From assembly GCA_013152615.1 (NCBI GenBank), contig JAADGA010000081.1:1-12093 (forward strand): a DNA stretch of 12,093 nucleotides. Reading direction: 5' to 3'. Origin of the DNA: Alphaproteobacteria bacterium (lineage in GTDB: Bacteria > Pseudomonadota > Alphaproteobacteria > Sphingomonadales > Emcibacteraceae). The notes under the pieces were generated by a model, which ran no database searches, was not told where the DNA came from, and saw only the letters and a program-made list of their open reading frames with translations. Shown here in pieces: positions 1-6,648 of this stretch; position 1 is the stretch's first letter; every line of letters begins with the position of its first letter. The translations under genes and the position numbers were made by a program.

Positions 1-193
1 TGTTAAATCTGGCAAGCAGGCTGGTGGCGTCATCCCCGGTTCCCACCCGGACATTATTGGTGCGGTGAACGTCCATGGTAAGTCCACTGAATATAATTGG
101 TGCCGCCTGCGACACAGACACCACAGGAATGACGGTCAAACCGAACACTCCAATGACAGCAGCTATAATTTTATTGAACATCCCTGTACCCAT
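1..193 (-). CDS. Secreted or envelope protein of unknown function, N-terminal part only (runs off the window)
   Basis: The frame opens at an ATG at 193-191, or at a second in-frame ATG at 181-179, and stays open to the window edge. It gives about 64 residues beginning MGTGMFNKII. Residues 5-30 look like a Sec signal peptide: a lysine, then a long hydrophobic run (IIAAVIGVFGLTVIPVVSV), then a likely signal peptidase I site at SQA/AP. The mature part starts APIIFSGLTMDVH and is polar, rich in N, D, G and T, as in many exported adhesin-like or PEP-CTERM-type proteins. The end that would show an anchor is outside the window. A weak GAAAG lies about 9 bases before the first ATG and slightly favours it. 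I do not recognise the family. It is divergent from the dienoyl-CoA isomerase gene. The coding call rests on the signal peptide and on the frame being open to the edge. Confidence 0.55.
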   Translation of the reverse strand, partial: MGTGMFNKIIAAVIGVFGLTVIPVVSVSQAAPIIFSGLTMDVHRTNNVRVGTGDDATSLLARFN

Positions 194-343
194 CCCGTAA
201 TGCTTTCGACAATGAAAACATCAGGGTAGCCCCGAAAAATTAGGATACTGTTAAATACTATTTAAAATTCTAGCTAATATTTAAAATCCGGGTCCGGTCA
301 AACCGTAAAATATCCTGACAGGCTATTGGGAAATTTAACGCTG
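182..343. other. AT-rich intergenic region between divergent genes
   Basis: I see no gene here. The middle part (about 236-290) is far richer in A and T than the surrounding coding DNA. It probably carries the promoter of the minus-strand secreted-protein gene. I could not pick out a convincing -35/-10 pair for that strand, the best -10-like hexamer being TATCCT at 247-242 (minus). A repeat structure within it is listed separately. Confidence 0.5.
259..287. repeat. Imperfect palindrome with a 10-bp direct repeat (TATTTAAAAT twice)
   Basis: The 10-mer TATTTAAAAT occurs at 259-268 and again at 278-287, a period of 19 bases. The segment between and around the copies is also an imperfect inverted repeat centred on TAGCTA (272-276), with about 10 of 13 arm positions pairing. 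Two sites about two helical turns apart near a divergent promoter would suit a dimeric regulator or a DNA-bending protein. In such AT-rich sequence chance is a real alternative. Confidence 0.4.
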
Positions 344-371
344 TTGCATCTCCCGGCTTTTTCCGTAATAT
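344..371 (+). promoter_or_regulatory. Candidate promoter of the dienoyl-CoA isomerase gene
   Basis: TTGCAT (344-349) and TAATAT (366-371) are separated by 16 bases and resemble sigma-70/RpoD -35 and -10 boxes. Transcription would begin near 378, leaving a leader of about 50 bases before the ATG at 430. A ribosome binding site AAGGA lies at 418-422, seven bases before that ATG. The boxes are matched by eye only. Confidence 0.3.
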
Positions 372-429
372 TGAAATTTGCCGAACAACAGCCCAAAAAA
401 CAGCCCGGAAATATAGTAAGGAAAAACCC

Positions 430-1248
430 ATGGCCTATACGTCTTTCACCCTGAAGATTGCCGATCATATTGCGCTGATTACTTTGAACAGGCCGCAAAA
501 GGCCAATGCCCTTGGCGAGGATTTCTGGCATGAATGCCGGCAGGTGTTTGACCATATCAGTGGGGATGAGGCTGTTCGGGTGGTGGTGGTGGCATCCTCT
601 GGCCGGCATTTTACCTCCGGCATTGATCTCGGCTATCTGCAAAGTGCCATGCCGCCCGACGACGCGGATCCGGCGCGGGCGATGGACAAGCTGCGCCGCC
701 ATGTCAAATTCCTGCAGGGTGCGTTCACCGCAATTGACAATTGCCGGGTGCCGGTGCTGGCGGCAATACAGGGCGGCTGTTTCGGGGCCGGGGTTGATCT
801 GGCCTCCGCCTGTGATATTCGTTACGCGGCCAAAGATGCTTTTTTCATCATTCAGGAGATTAATATCGGCATGGTCGCCGACCTTGGCACCCTGCAGCGG
901 ATGCCGCGGCAGATCCCGGACGGCCTGATGCGTGAACTGGCCTATACCGGTCGGAAATACCCGGCGGATGAGGCCTTGGCCACCGGTTATGTCAGCCATG
1001 TTGCCGCGGATCATCAGGCATTGTTAAAGCATGTCATGGCGATTGCTGCCCGCATTGCGGTCCAGTCGCCGCTGGCGGTTGCCGGTACCAAGGCGATGCT
1101 GAACCACAGCCGCGATCACAATGTCGCCGACGGTCTTGATTATATCGCCGCGTGGAATGCCGGTATGCTGTCCGCGCAGGATGTGGTCAAGGGGGCAATG
1201 GCGGCGCTGGCCAAAGGCAAAGCCGAATTTGACGATCTGCTGGATTAA
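430..1248 (+). CDS. Crotonase-family enzyme, delta(3,5)-delta(2,4)-dienoyl-CoA isomerase type (ECH1-like)
   Basis: The 272-residue product is a complete crotonase-fold protein. The oxyanion-hole segments are visible at residues 60-68 (HFTSGIDLG) and 114-123 (QGGCFGAGVD). Crotonases handle acyl-CoA thioesters in fatty acid beta-oxidation. Here the acidic residues D123, E143 and D151 have the same 20- and 8-residue spacing as the catalytic triad known from mammalian dienoyl-CoA isomerase (Asp176, Glu196, Asp204 in rat). The flanking words ACDIRY, DAFF and GTLQR also match that subfamily. The predicted reaction is therefore a double-bond shift of 3,5-dienoyl-CoA to 2,4-dienoyl-CoA, used in breaking down unsaturated fatty acids with odd-numbered double bonds. 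General annotation would say enoyl-CoA hydratase/isomerase. The ATG at 430 has AAGGA seven bases upstream. It is probably a single-gene unit, since the next gene converges on it with no gap. Confidence 0.9.
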   Translation: MAYTSFTLKIADHIALITLNRPQKANALGEDFWHECRQVFDHISGDEAVRVVVVASSGRHFTSGIDLGYLQSAMPPDDADPARAMDKLRRHVKFLQGAFTAIDNCRVPVLAAIQGGCFGAGVDLASACDIRYAAKDAFFIIQEINIGMVADLGTLQRMPRQIPDGLMRELAYTGRKYPADEALATGYVSHVAADHQALLKHVMAIAARIAVQSPLAVAGTKAMLNHSRDHNVADGLDYIAAWNAGMLSAQDVVKGAMAALAKGKAEFDDLLD

Positions 1249-2184
1249 TCAGCCCACAGCCCCCGGATGGCTGTTGTTATAAACCTCCATCAGATAGGCG
1301 GTATCGACATCGGTGTAATGCTGGGTGGTGGCGAGCGAGCTGTGGCCGAGCAATTCCTGAATGGTCCTGAGATCGCCGCCTGCGGTCAGCAGATGGGTGG
1401 CAAAACTGTGGCGCAGGGCATGGGGGGTCGCCGACGGCGGCAGGCCCAGACCGGCGCGTATTTTCTCCATGGCAAGCTGAATCATGCGGGCATTGAGCCG
1501 TCGGCCCTGCACCCCGATAAACAGCGGTCCCGCCATTGGCAGTTCATGGGGGCAGCTGTCAATATAGGTTTCGATAGCCGCCCGCACCACCGGCAGCAGC
1601 GGCACCAGTCTTTCTTTGTTGCGCTTGCCGAGGATACGCAGCATATCACCGTCCGGCAGATCGTTCCGGTTCAGGTTAAGCGCCTCTGAAATCCTCAGCC
1701 CACAGCCGTAAAGCAGGCTCAGCACCGCAATATCGCGGTCACCGATCCACGGTTCCCGGGCGAAACCCGCGGCCTGGGCAAGGGTTCTCCGGGCCGCTGT
1801 TTCTGCGAGCGGCCGCGGCAGACGACGGGGTATTTTGGGCGAACTGATGGCATTTATCGCCTCGTTACGTAAAATATCATTCCTGCGGAGAAAGTTAAAA
1901 AACGACCGGACCGTGCTCATGGTCCGGGCGACCGAGGCGGCACCGAGGCCGTCGCGCCGTCGCCGGGCGAGGAATGCACGGAAATCAGCCGGGCGCATAT
2001 TTGTCAGGTCGGTTGTGGTCGGGGGCTGGCCAAAATGTTCGGTCAGAAAGCTGAAAAAACCGTTGATATCGCGCTGGTACGCGGCATAGGTGTGGCGCGA
2101 AACCCGCTTTTCTGTCAGCAGATAATCGAGCCAGCCGTCAATCAGAGGCTGTGACAGGGAAAAGTCAGTGCTGTTATCGGTCAT
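1249..2184 (-). CDS. xerC: Tyrosine site-specific recombinase XerC
   Basis: The 311-residue product is a full-length XerC/XerD-type recombinase, which with its partner resolves chromosome dimers at dif during cell division. An N-terminal SAM-like core-binding domain covers about residues 10-115 and the catalytic domain follows. All catalytic residues are present: R164 (GCGLRISEAL), K187 (LGKRNKERLVPL), H255 and R258 (HALRHSFATHLL), H281 (LLGHSSL) and nucleophile Y290 (QHYTDVD). I call it XerC rather than XerD because it sits next to a DUF484 gene, an association also seen in gammaproteobacteria. XerC and XerD are hard to separate from sequence alone. It starts 25 bases after the DUF484 stop, so it is probably co-transcribed. 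The Shine-Dalgarno match before the ATG is weak. Its stop codon directly abuts the stop of the convergent isomerase gene, so there is no room for a separate terminator. Confidence 0.93.
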   Translation of the reverse strand: MTDNSTDFSLSQPLIDGWLDYLLTEKRVSRHTYAAYQRDINGFFSFLTEHFGQPPTTTDLTNMRPADFRAFLARRRRDGLGAASVARTMSTVRSFFNFLRRNDILRNEAINAISSPKIPRRLPRPLAETAARRTLAQAAGFAREPWIGDRDIAVLSLLYGCGLRISEALNLNRNDLPDGDMLRILGKRNKERLVPLLPVVRAAIETYIDSCPHELPMAGPLFIGVQGRRLNARMIQLAMEKIRAGLGLPPSATPHALRHSFATHLLTAGGDLRTIQELLGHSSLATTQHYTDVDTAYLMEVYNNSHPGAVG

Positions 2185-2209
2185 GACAGCATTATAACAG
2201 CCTTGAGGA

Positions 2210-2917
2210 TCAGGGGAGAAGTTTTTTCAGGTGACCGTGAAAGGCGGCCGCAAGGAAGCGCAGCAATTCCGTTCCCTGTCCCGGGGCAAAAAATGTCTTG
2301 TCCCGGCTGCCAAAGGCCAGAATACCGACCGGATGACGATCACTGGCATCAATACGGACCAGGGCTTCTGCCTTGATCAACGGCGTCGCCGGGCCGTAAA
2401 TTTCCCGGGCCGCCCGGACATTGTCGCGCAGGATGGCGGTCGCCTCATGGCCGAGGAATTCAGCAATCAACCCCGGTTTCAACAGCCGGATATTGGCATT
2501 CTGCGGTAGGGTTTTCCCCTCATCCCGTTCGAAGCAGAGGGTAAGGCTGTCCAGCTGTAATATATCGACCAGATCATGGCAGGTGATGTGGCATAAATGA
2601 TCAAAATCCCGGGCCTCCATCAGGGTCAGCACCGCCGCATGGATACGCGCCTGAGTGGTCATATTGCGGCGGGAGGCATGGATCAGCGAGCCTTGGGCAT
2701 CATTCAGGCTGGCAACCTCATGCTGCAGGCGATCGCGTAAAACCGCCTGAAAATCAATGATGCCGTCACCATGCTTTGGCCGCGTGGGTTTCAGGATAGC
2801 CAGCAGATCGCGATTCTGGTCAAAAAAATCCGGATGCTGCTTCAGGTAACCCCGGATGTCTTCTTCGCTTAAAGGCTGTTCCCGCTCGGCTGTACCGTTT
2901 TTCCTGTCCTTGTTCAT
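2210..2917 (-). CDS. DUF484 family protein (GAF-like), function unknown
   Basis: The 235-residue product matches the DUF484 family. A helical N-terminal part contains LSEEDIRGYLKQHPDFF (about residues 16-32), and an IDFQAVLRDRLQHEV stretch is followed by a GAF-like alpha/beta domain (about residues 85-230). In that domain the segments LDSLTLCFE, ALVRID, GILAFGSRD and TELLRFLAAAF are visible. No ligand-binding residue set or catalytic motif is recognisable, and there is no signal peptide or membrane segment. DUF484 genes recur next to xerC across Proteobacteria, which hints at a link to chromosome maintenance, but the role is unknown. The ATG follows the transaldolase stop by one base, so it is very likely translationally coupled and in the same operon as its neighbours. 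Confidence 0.88.
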   Translation of the reverse strand: MNKDRKNGTAEREQPLSEEDIRGYLKQHPDFFDQNRDLLAILKPTRPKHGDGIIDFQAVLRDRLQHEVASLNDAQGSLIHASRRNMTTQARIHAAVLTLMEARDFDHLCHITCHDLVDILQLDSLTLCFERDEGKTLPQNANIRLLKPGLIAEFLGHEATAILRDNVRAAREIYGPATPLIKAEALVRIDASDRHPVGILAFGSRDKTFFAPGQGTELLRFLAAAFHGHLKKLLP

Positions 2918-2918
2918 G

Positions 2919-3575
2919 TTACTTTACAATAGTTTGCCCGGTTTCTTCCCAATCGGCAACAAAGGCGGCGAGGCCGTTGGTGGTCAGCGGATGATTGAAT
3001 AATTGACGCAACACTTTTGGCGGCATGGTGACGACATCGGCCCCGATGCGCGCACTTTCGATGATATGAATGGGATGGCGGGTGCTGGCGACCAGAATTT
3101 CAGTGGCAAAATCATAATTGTCATAGATCAGCCGGATATCCTCGATCAACTGCATGCCGTCAAAGCCGACATCATCATGACGGCCAACAAAGGGGGAAAT
3201 AAAGCTGGCCCCGGCCTTGGCCGCGAGCAACGCCTGCGCAGATGAAAAGCACAAGGTGACATTGACCATCTTGCCCTGATCGGTGAAATGCTTGCACACC
3301 CGCAGCCCGTCAACCGTCATCGGTACTTTAAGGGCTATATTGTCCGCAATATCATAAATACGGGCGGCTTCGGCGATCATGCCGTCATAATCGGTGGCGG
3401 CGACCTCGGCACTGACCGGACCGGCAATGAGGTCACAGATTTCCCGTGTGACCTCAAAATAATCCCGGCCGGATTTCAGAATCAGTGACGGGTTGGTGGT
3501 TACCCCGTCAACCAGTCCGGTTGCCGCCATTTCACGGATGTCATCAATTTCCGCCGTATCCAAAAAAAACTTCAT
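2919..3575 (-). CDS. fsa: Fructose-6-phosphate aldolase/transaldolase small family protein, probably a transaldolase
   Basis: The 218-residue product is a compact TIM-barrel class I aldolase of the FSA/TalC family. D6 (FLDTAE), T26-N28 (GVTTNPS) and Schiff-base lysine K83 (NIALKVPMT) are present. Two residues separate the activities in this family. E. coli FSA has Gln59 and Tyr131, whereas transaldolases have Glu and Phe there. This protein has E57 (SAEVAA) and F129 (FISPFVGR). I therefore infer transaldolase activity, moving a dihydroxyacetone unit between sugar phosphates in the non-oxidative pentose phosphate pathway, although databases often label such proteins fructose-6-phosphate aldolase (fsa). 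It is the first gene of the minus-strand group, with DUF484 one base downstream and then xerC. AAAGG lies about 10 bases before the ATG. The length is normal for the family. Confidence 0.92.
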   Translation of the reverse strand: MKFFLDTAEIDDIREMAATGLVDGVTTNPSLILKSGRDYFEVTREICDLIAGPVSAEVAATDYDGMIAEAARIYDIADNIALKVPMTVDGLRVCKHFTDQGKMVNVTLCFSSAQALLAAKAGASFISPFVGRHDDVGFDGMQLIEDIRLIYDNYDFATEILVASTRHPIHIIESARIGADVVTMPPKVLRQLFNHPLTTNGLAAFVADWEETGQTIVK

Positions 3576-3668
3576 GCTTCAGGGACCTTTCATAATAAAA
3601 ACATTTTCTGAATCCCGTTTTATAATATAGTGACCGGAAAAAACAGCGTTATATTCTGGATTATATTT
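3576..3668. promoter_or_regulatory. Shared divergent promoter region between the transaldolase gene and priA
   Basis: This 93-bp AT-rich gap separates two divergent transcription units. TATAAT at 3621-3626 is a good plus-strand -10 candidate for priA, putting the start near 3633, but no clear -35 hexamer lies 16-18 bases upstream. The same AT-rich patch read on the minus strand contains TATATT and ATTATA, which could serve the fsa-DUF484-xerC unit. Close overlap would make the two promoters compete. Confidence 0.35.
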
Positions 3669-5881
3669 ATGGCTTCCGATCTCAGGCGCATTCAGGTGTT
3701 ATTGCCGCTGCCGCTGTCCGGCCCGTTTGATTATCTGGTGGACGGGGCTATTGCCGTGGCTGCGGGCGACTTTGTCCGGGTGCCGCTCGGCCATCGCAGC
3801 CTGATGGGGGTGGTGTGGACTATGTCGCCGCAAAAAACCGCGGTTGCCCCGGATAAGCTGAAAGCGGTCAGCGCCCGGCTTGACCTGCCGCCGCTGCCGG
3901 ACAGTGTGCGCAAATTCATTGACTGGGTGGCGGCCTATACCCTTTCGCCGCCGGGGGCGGTGCTGAAAATGGCGGTCACCGTGCCGCAGGCCACCCCGGA
4001 ACCAAAGAAAAAGATTCTTTATCGCCTGTCGCCTGACTTGCCAGAAAAATTGACAGCCGGGAGATTAACAGCCGGGAAGTTGACAAAAGGCCGCCGGGCC
4101 GTGGTTGCGGCGGTGACCCTTGATATGCCGATGACGCTGCGGGCATGGGCCGAGCTGGCGGCGGTTGGTGACGGGGTGGTGCGCGGGATGATTCGGGCCG
4201 GACAGATGATTCCGGTTACGGTCACGGGCGATGAGGCTTTTCCGCCCCCGGATGCGAATCTTGCCGGGCCTGTCCTGTCCCCGGAACAGCAGCAGGCTGT
4301 CAATCATTTGCAGCAGATGGTGGCGGCAGATAAATTCAAGCCGGTGTTGCTCGAAGGCATCACTGGCTCCGGCAAAACAGAGGTTTATTTTGAGGCCATC
4401 GCCGCCGCTCTAAAGACGGACGCGGCGCAAATTCTGGTGTTGCTGCCGGAAATTTCCCTGACTGCCCAGTGGCTGTACCGGTTCGAACAGCGATTCGGGG
4501 CTGCGCCCGTGGTCTGGCATTCGGAACTTGGCCCCGCCCGGCGGCGGCGGGCATGGTGGGCCATCATCACCGGTCAGGCCAGAGTAGTGGTCGGCGCCCG
4601 CTCCGCCCTGTTTCTGCCGTTTCAGGATTTGCAGCTGATCGTGGTTGACGAGGAACATTCGGCAACCTTCAAGCAGGAGGAGGGGGTGATCTATCATGGC
4701 CGCGATATGGCGGTGGTGCGGGCGATGCAGGCCGGCTGTCCGGTAATTCTGGCCTCGGCAACGCCGTCGCTGGAGACGATATTAAATGCCGAATCCGGAA
4801 AATATGACTGGCTTTATCTGGGCAAACGTCACGGCGGGGCCACCCTGCCGGAGACCATCGCCATTGATCTGCGCCAGCACCGGCCGCGCGCCGGAACCTG
4901 GCTGTCCGCGCCGCTTAAAGAGGCTATGAGGCAGAATCTTGAGCGGGGGGAACAATCGCTGCTGTATCTTAACCGCCGGGGTTATGCCCCGCTTACCCTG
5001 TGCGCATCCTGTGGCCACCGCATGGAATGCCCCCATTGTTCGGCGTGGCTGGTCGAGCATCGCAAAGGCGAAAAACTTGTCTGTCATCATTGCGGTTTTT
5101 CCTGTGCCAAACCGCGGGTCTGCCCGCAGTGTGACGCCAAAGACACAGCATGGTCGCCTGCGGGCCGGGGGTGGAACGGGTGGCCGAAGAAGTGCAGGCC
5201 CTGTTCCCGGACGCCCGGATTGTGGTGATGGCCAGCGATGAAATATCGTCACCCGCCGCGATGCGCGCCGTCATCAGCCGGATTGAACGTCATCAGGTTG
5301 ATTTTATCATTGGCACCCAGATTGTTACCAAGGGTCATCATTTCCCGCTGCTGACGCTGGTTGGTGTGGTTGATGCGGATTTAAGTCTTGGCGGCGGCGA
5401 TCCCAGAGCCGCTGAACGCACCTGGCAACAGCTGGAACAGGTCGCGGGCCGGGCCGGGCGGGCAGAGCGACCGGGCCGGGTGTTGTTGCAGAGCTATTCC
5501 CCGGCGCATCCGGTTCTGCAGGCGCTGATTTCCGGTGACGGTCAGGGCTTTCTCCTGCAGGAGGCACGGGCAAGGGAACAACATAATCTGCCGCCATTTG
5601 GCAAGCTGGCGGCGCTTATTATTTCGGGACGGGATTTTAATGCGGTGGCAAAATACGCCCGCCATCTTGCCGCGCTCGCTCCCAAAGACCAGAGAATCAC
5701 CGTACTTGGTCCGGTGCCGGCACCATTGTCCTATCTGCGGGGCAAGCACCGGTTTCGCCTGCTGGTCAAGGCAGAAAAACCGGTGAAGCTGCAAAAAACC
5801 CTGCGCGACTGGCTCGCCAACTGTCCGGCGGAGCGCGGGGTTACCCTGCAGGTTGATATTGATCCCTACAGCTTTTTATAG
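3669..5881 (+). CDS. priA: Primosomal replication-restart helicase PriA, reading frame broken by a frameshift near 5145
   Basis: PriA is the DEAH-type 3'-5' helicase that reloads the replisome at stalled forks. Joining both frames gives about 737 residues, normal for the family. In order there are: the N-terminal 3'-DNA-binding domain (RIQVLLPLPLSGPFDYLV at the start), a winged helix, Walker A GITGSGKT (230-237), DEEH (327-330), SATPS (363-367) and eight zinc cysteines as four CxxC pairs (445-488) with standard PriA spacing. After the break come GPGVERVAEE, GTQIVTKGHHFP, VAGRAGRAERPGRV and the C-terminal domain. The first frame runs past the break to a stop at 5228. The second frame carries lobe 2 from about 5147 to 5881. 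Both halves are otherwise intact, so the break is recent or a sequencing error. I prefer the ATG at 3669 over the upstream in-frame GTG at 3630 because PriA proteins begin close to the VLLPLPL motif. Confidence 0.9.
4050..4090 (+). repeat. 15-bp tandem repeat inside priA (about 2.7 copies)
   Basis: Units start at 4050, 4065 and 4080: TTGACAGCCGGGAGA, TTAACAGCCGGGAAG and a partial TTGACAAAAGG. The repeat is in frame and encodes LTAGR-LTAGK-LTKGR, residues 128-142 of PriA counted from 3669. It lies just before the winged-helix segment. Because it is a multiple of three, copy-number change would alter linker length without breaking the frame. Confidence 0.7.
5142..5149 (+). other. Frameshift site in priA at an ACAC dinucleotide run
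   Basis: The upstream frame reads GAC-ACA-GCA-TGG (D-T-A-W) at 5142-5153 and then loses PriA similarity. The downstream frame reads AGC-ATG-GTC-GCC-TGC (S-M-V-A-C) from 5147 and continues into the conserved GPGVERV. Removing one AC from GACACAGC would give D-S-M-V-A-C-GPG, which fits the usual short spacing between the last zinc cysteine and GPG. Adding one base would also restore the frame, with one extra residue. No canonical slippery heptamer is present. Confidence 0.85.
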
Positions 5882-5934
5882 AATAGTGTATGTCCGCCGC
5901 GGGATAAAAAAAATCACCTTACCCATTTGCTGTC

Positions 5935-5963
5935 TTGAAGTCTTAGGACCACTGTGCTAGGTA
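5935..5963 (+). promoter_or_regulatory. Candidate promoter of the atpHAGDC operon
   Basis: TTGAAG (5935-5940) and TAGGTA (5958-5963) are separated by exactly 17 bases, a good sigma-70-type arrangement. The start would fall near 5970, giving an AT-rich leader of about 90 bases. A second possible -10, TATAAT at 5997-6002, has no recognisable -35. The rest of the 5882-6060 gap holds no gene or intrinsic terminator that I can see. Confidence 0.45.
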
Positions 5964-6051
5964 TCGCGCCAACAAGAATATATATCGGTTATTTTATATA
6001 ATGTTCTGCCGACCGGGACAGCAAAAAATAGCGTGATATGAAATTAACTTC

Positions 6052-6056
6052 GAGGA
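6052..6056 (+). promoter_or_regulatory. Ribosome binding site GAGGA that decides the atpH start
   Basis: GAGGA ends four bases before GTG (6061) and seven before TTG (6064), but 19 before the first ATG (6076). Spacing therefore favours a non-ATG start for atpH. Confidence 0.5.
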
Positions 6057-6060
6057 AAGT

Positions 6061-6648
6061 GTGTTGTCATCGAACATGACATCAAAGATTGTTGCTGAAA
6101 ACCTGATCATTTCGGGACTTGCGGGCCGCTACGCCGTGGCGTTGTTCGATTTGGCAAAAGAGACGGCAACCCTGGATAACACCGCACAGGATGTCGCCAC
6201 TCTGGCCGCATTGCTGGCGGAGAGCGAGGACCTGGTTGGGATGATGCTGAATCCGGTCTTTTCCATTAAAACAAAGAGCCGGGCGATGGCCGCCGTGGTC
6301 AAATATGCGCAGATTGGCGACATGGTGGCTAATTTTGTCAGCGTGGTGTCCCGGAATGGCCGACTGGATCAGCTCGAAAATATCATTGCAGAATTCAGGC
6401 GGATATTTGCCCATTATAACGGCGAGGTCACGGCCTCTGTGGTGACGGCACGCAAGCTGACAAAGCCCCATCTTGCTGTGCTGAAGAAAAAACTCGAATC
6501 AATGGTCGGCTGTGATGTGACAGTGGCGACGGATATAGACCCGGCTCTCCTGGGCGGGGTCGTGGTTAAAATTGGGTCGCACATGATCGATTCATCACTT
6601 GCGACCAGACTGGCTAATCTTGAAGAATCAATGAAAGAGGTTGGATAA
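6061..6648 (+). CDS. atpH: ATP synthase F1 subunit delta (OSCP homologue)
   Basis: The product has 195 residues from GTG 6061, or 190 from ATG 6076, normal for alphaproteobacterial delta. This subunit is the peripheral-stalk cap that ties the F1 head to the F0 b subunits. The N-terminal helical domain is recognised by [17 protein letters not shown] and a [17 protein letters not shown] helix. The C-terminal domain shows the typical [24 protein letters not shown] ending (given here as its short landmarks GGVVVKIG and DSSLATRL). It is the first gene of the F1 operon. Its TAA overlaps the atpA ATG by one base (TAATG), so translation of the two is probably coupled. Start choice is uncertain: the Shine-Dalgarno points to GTG 6061 or TTG 6064, while ATG 6076 would give a more family-typical N-terminus. 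Confidence 0.93.
   Translation: MLSSNMTSKIVAENLIISGLAGRYAVALFDLAKETATLDNTAQDVATLAALLAESEDLVGMMLNPVFSIKTKSRAMAAVVKYAQIGDMVANFVSVVSRNGRLDQLENIIAEFRRIFAHYNGEVTASVVTARKLTKPHLAVLKKKLESMVGCDVTVATDIDPALLGGVVVKIGSHMIDSSLATRLANLEESMKEVG

Noticed and set aside
246..256. TACTGTTAAAT resembles the XerD-binding half of a dif site (TTATGTTAAAT), near xerC
   Set aside because: The expected XerC-binding arm six bases away does not match, so this is a chance half-site in AT-rich DNA.
298..1014. 238-residue open frame on the minus strand opposite the isomerase gene
   Set aside because: It is fully covered by a well-supported crotonase gene on the plus strand, has no recognisable domain, and its composition is that of an antisense shadow.
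5142..5153. Programmed ribosomal frameshifting in priA
   Set aside because: There is no slippery heptamer or obvious downstream structure, and PriA is not known to need recoding; an indel or sequencing error is simpler.
5150..5881. Second half of priA as an independent gene starting at ATG 5150
   Set aside because: It has no ribosome binding site and begins in the middle of a conserved PriA segment; it is the continuation of the same gene.
6007..6024. Small hairpin CTGCC...GG-A-CAG in the atpH leader
   Set aside because: The stem is short and bulged, with no T-run and no match to a riboswitch that I know.
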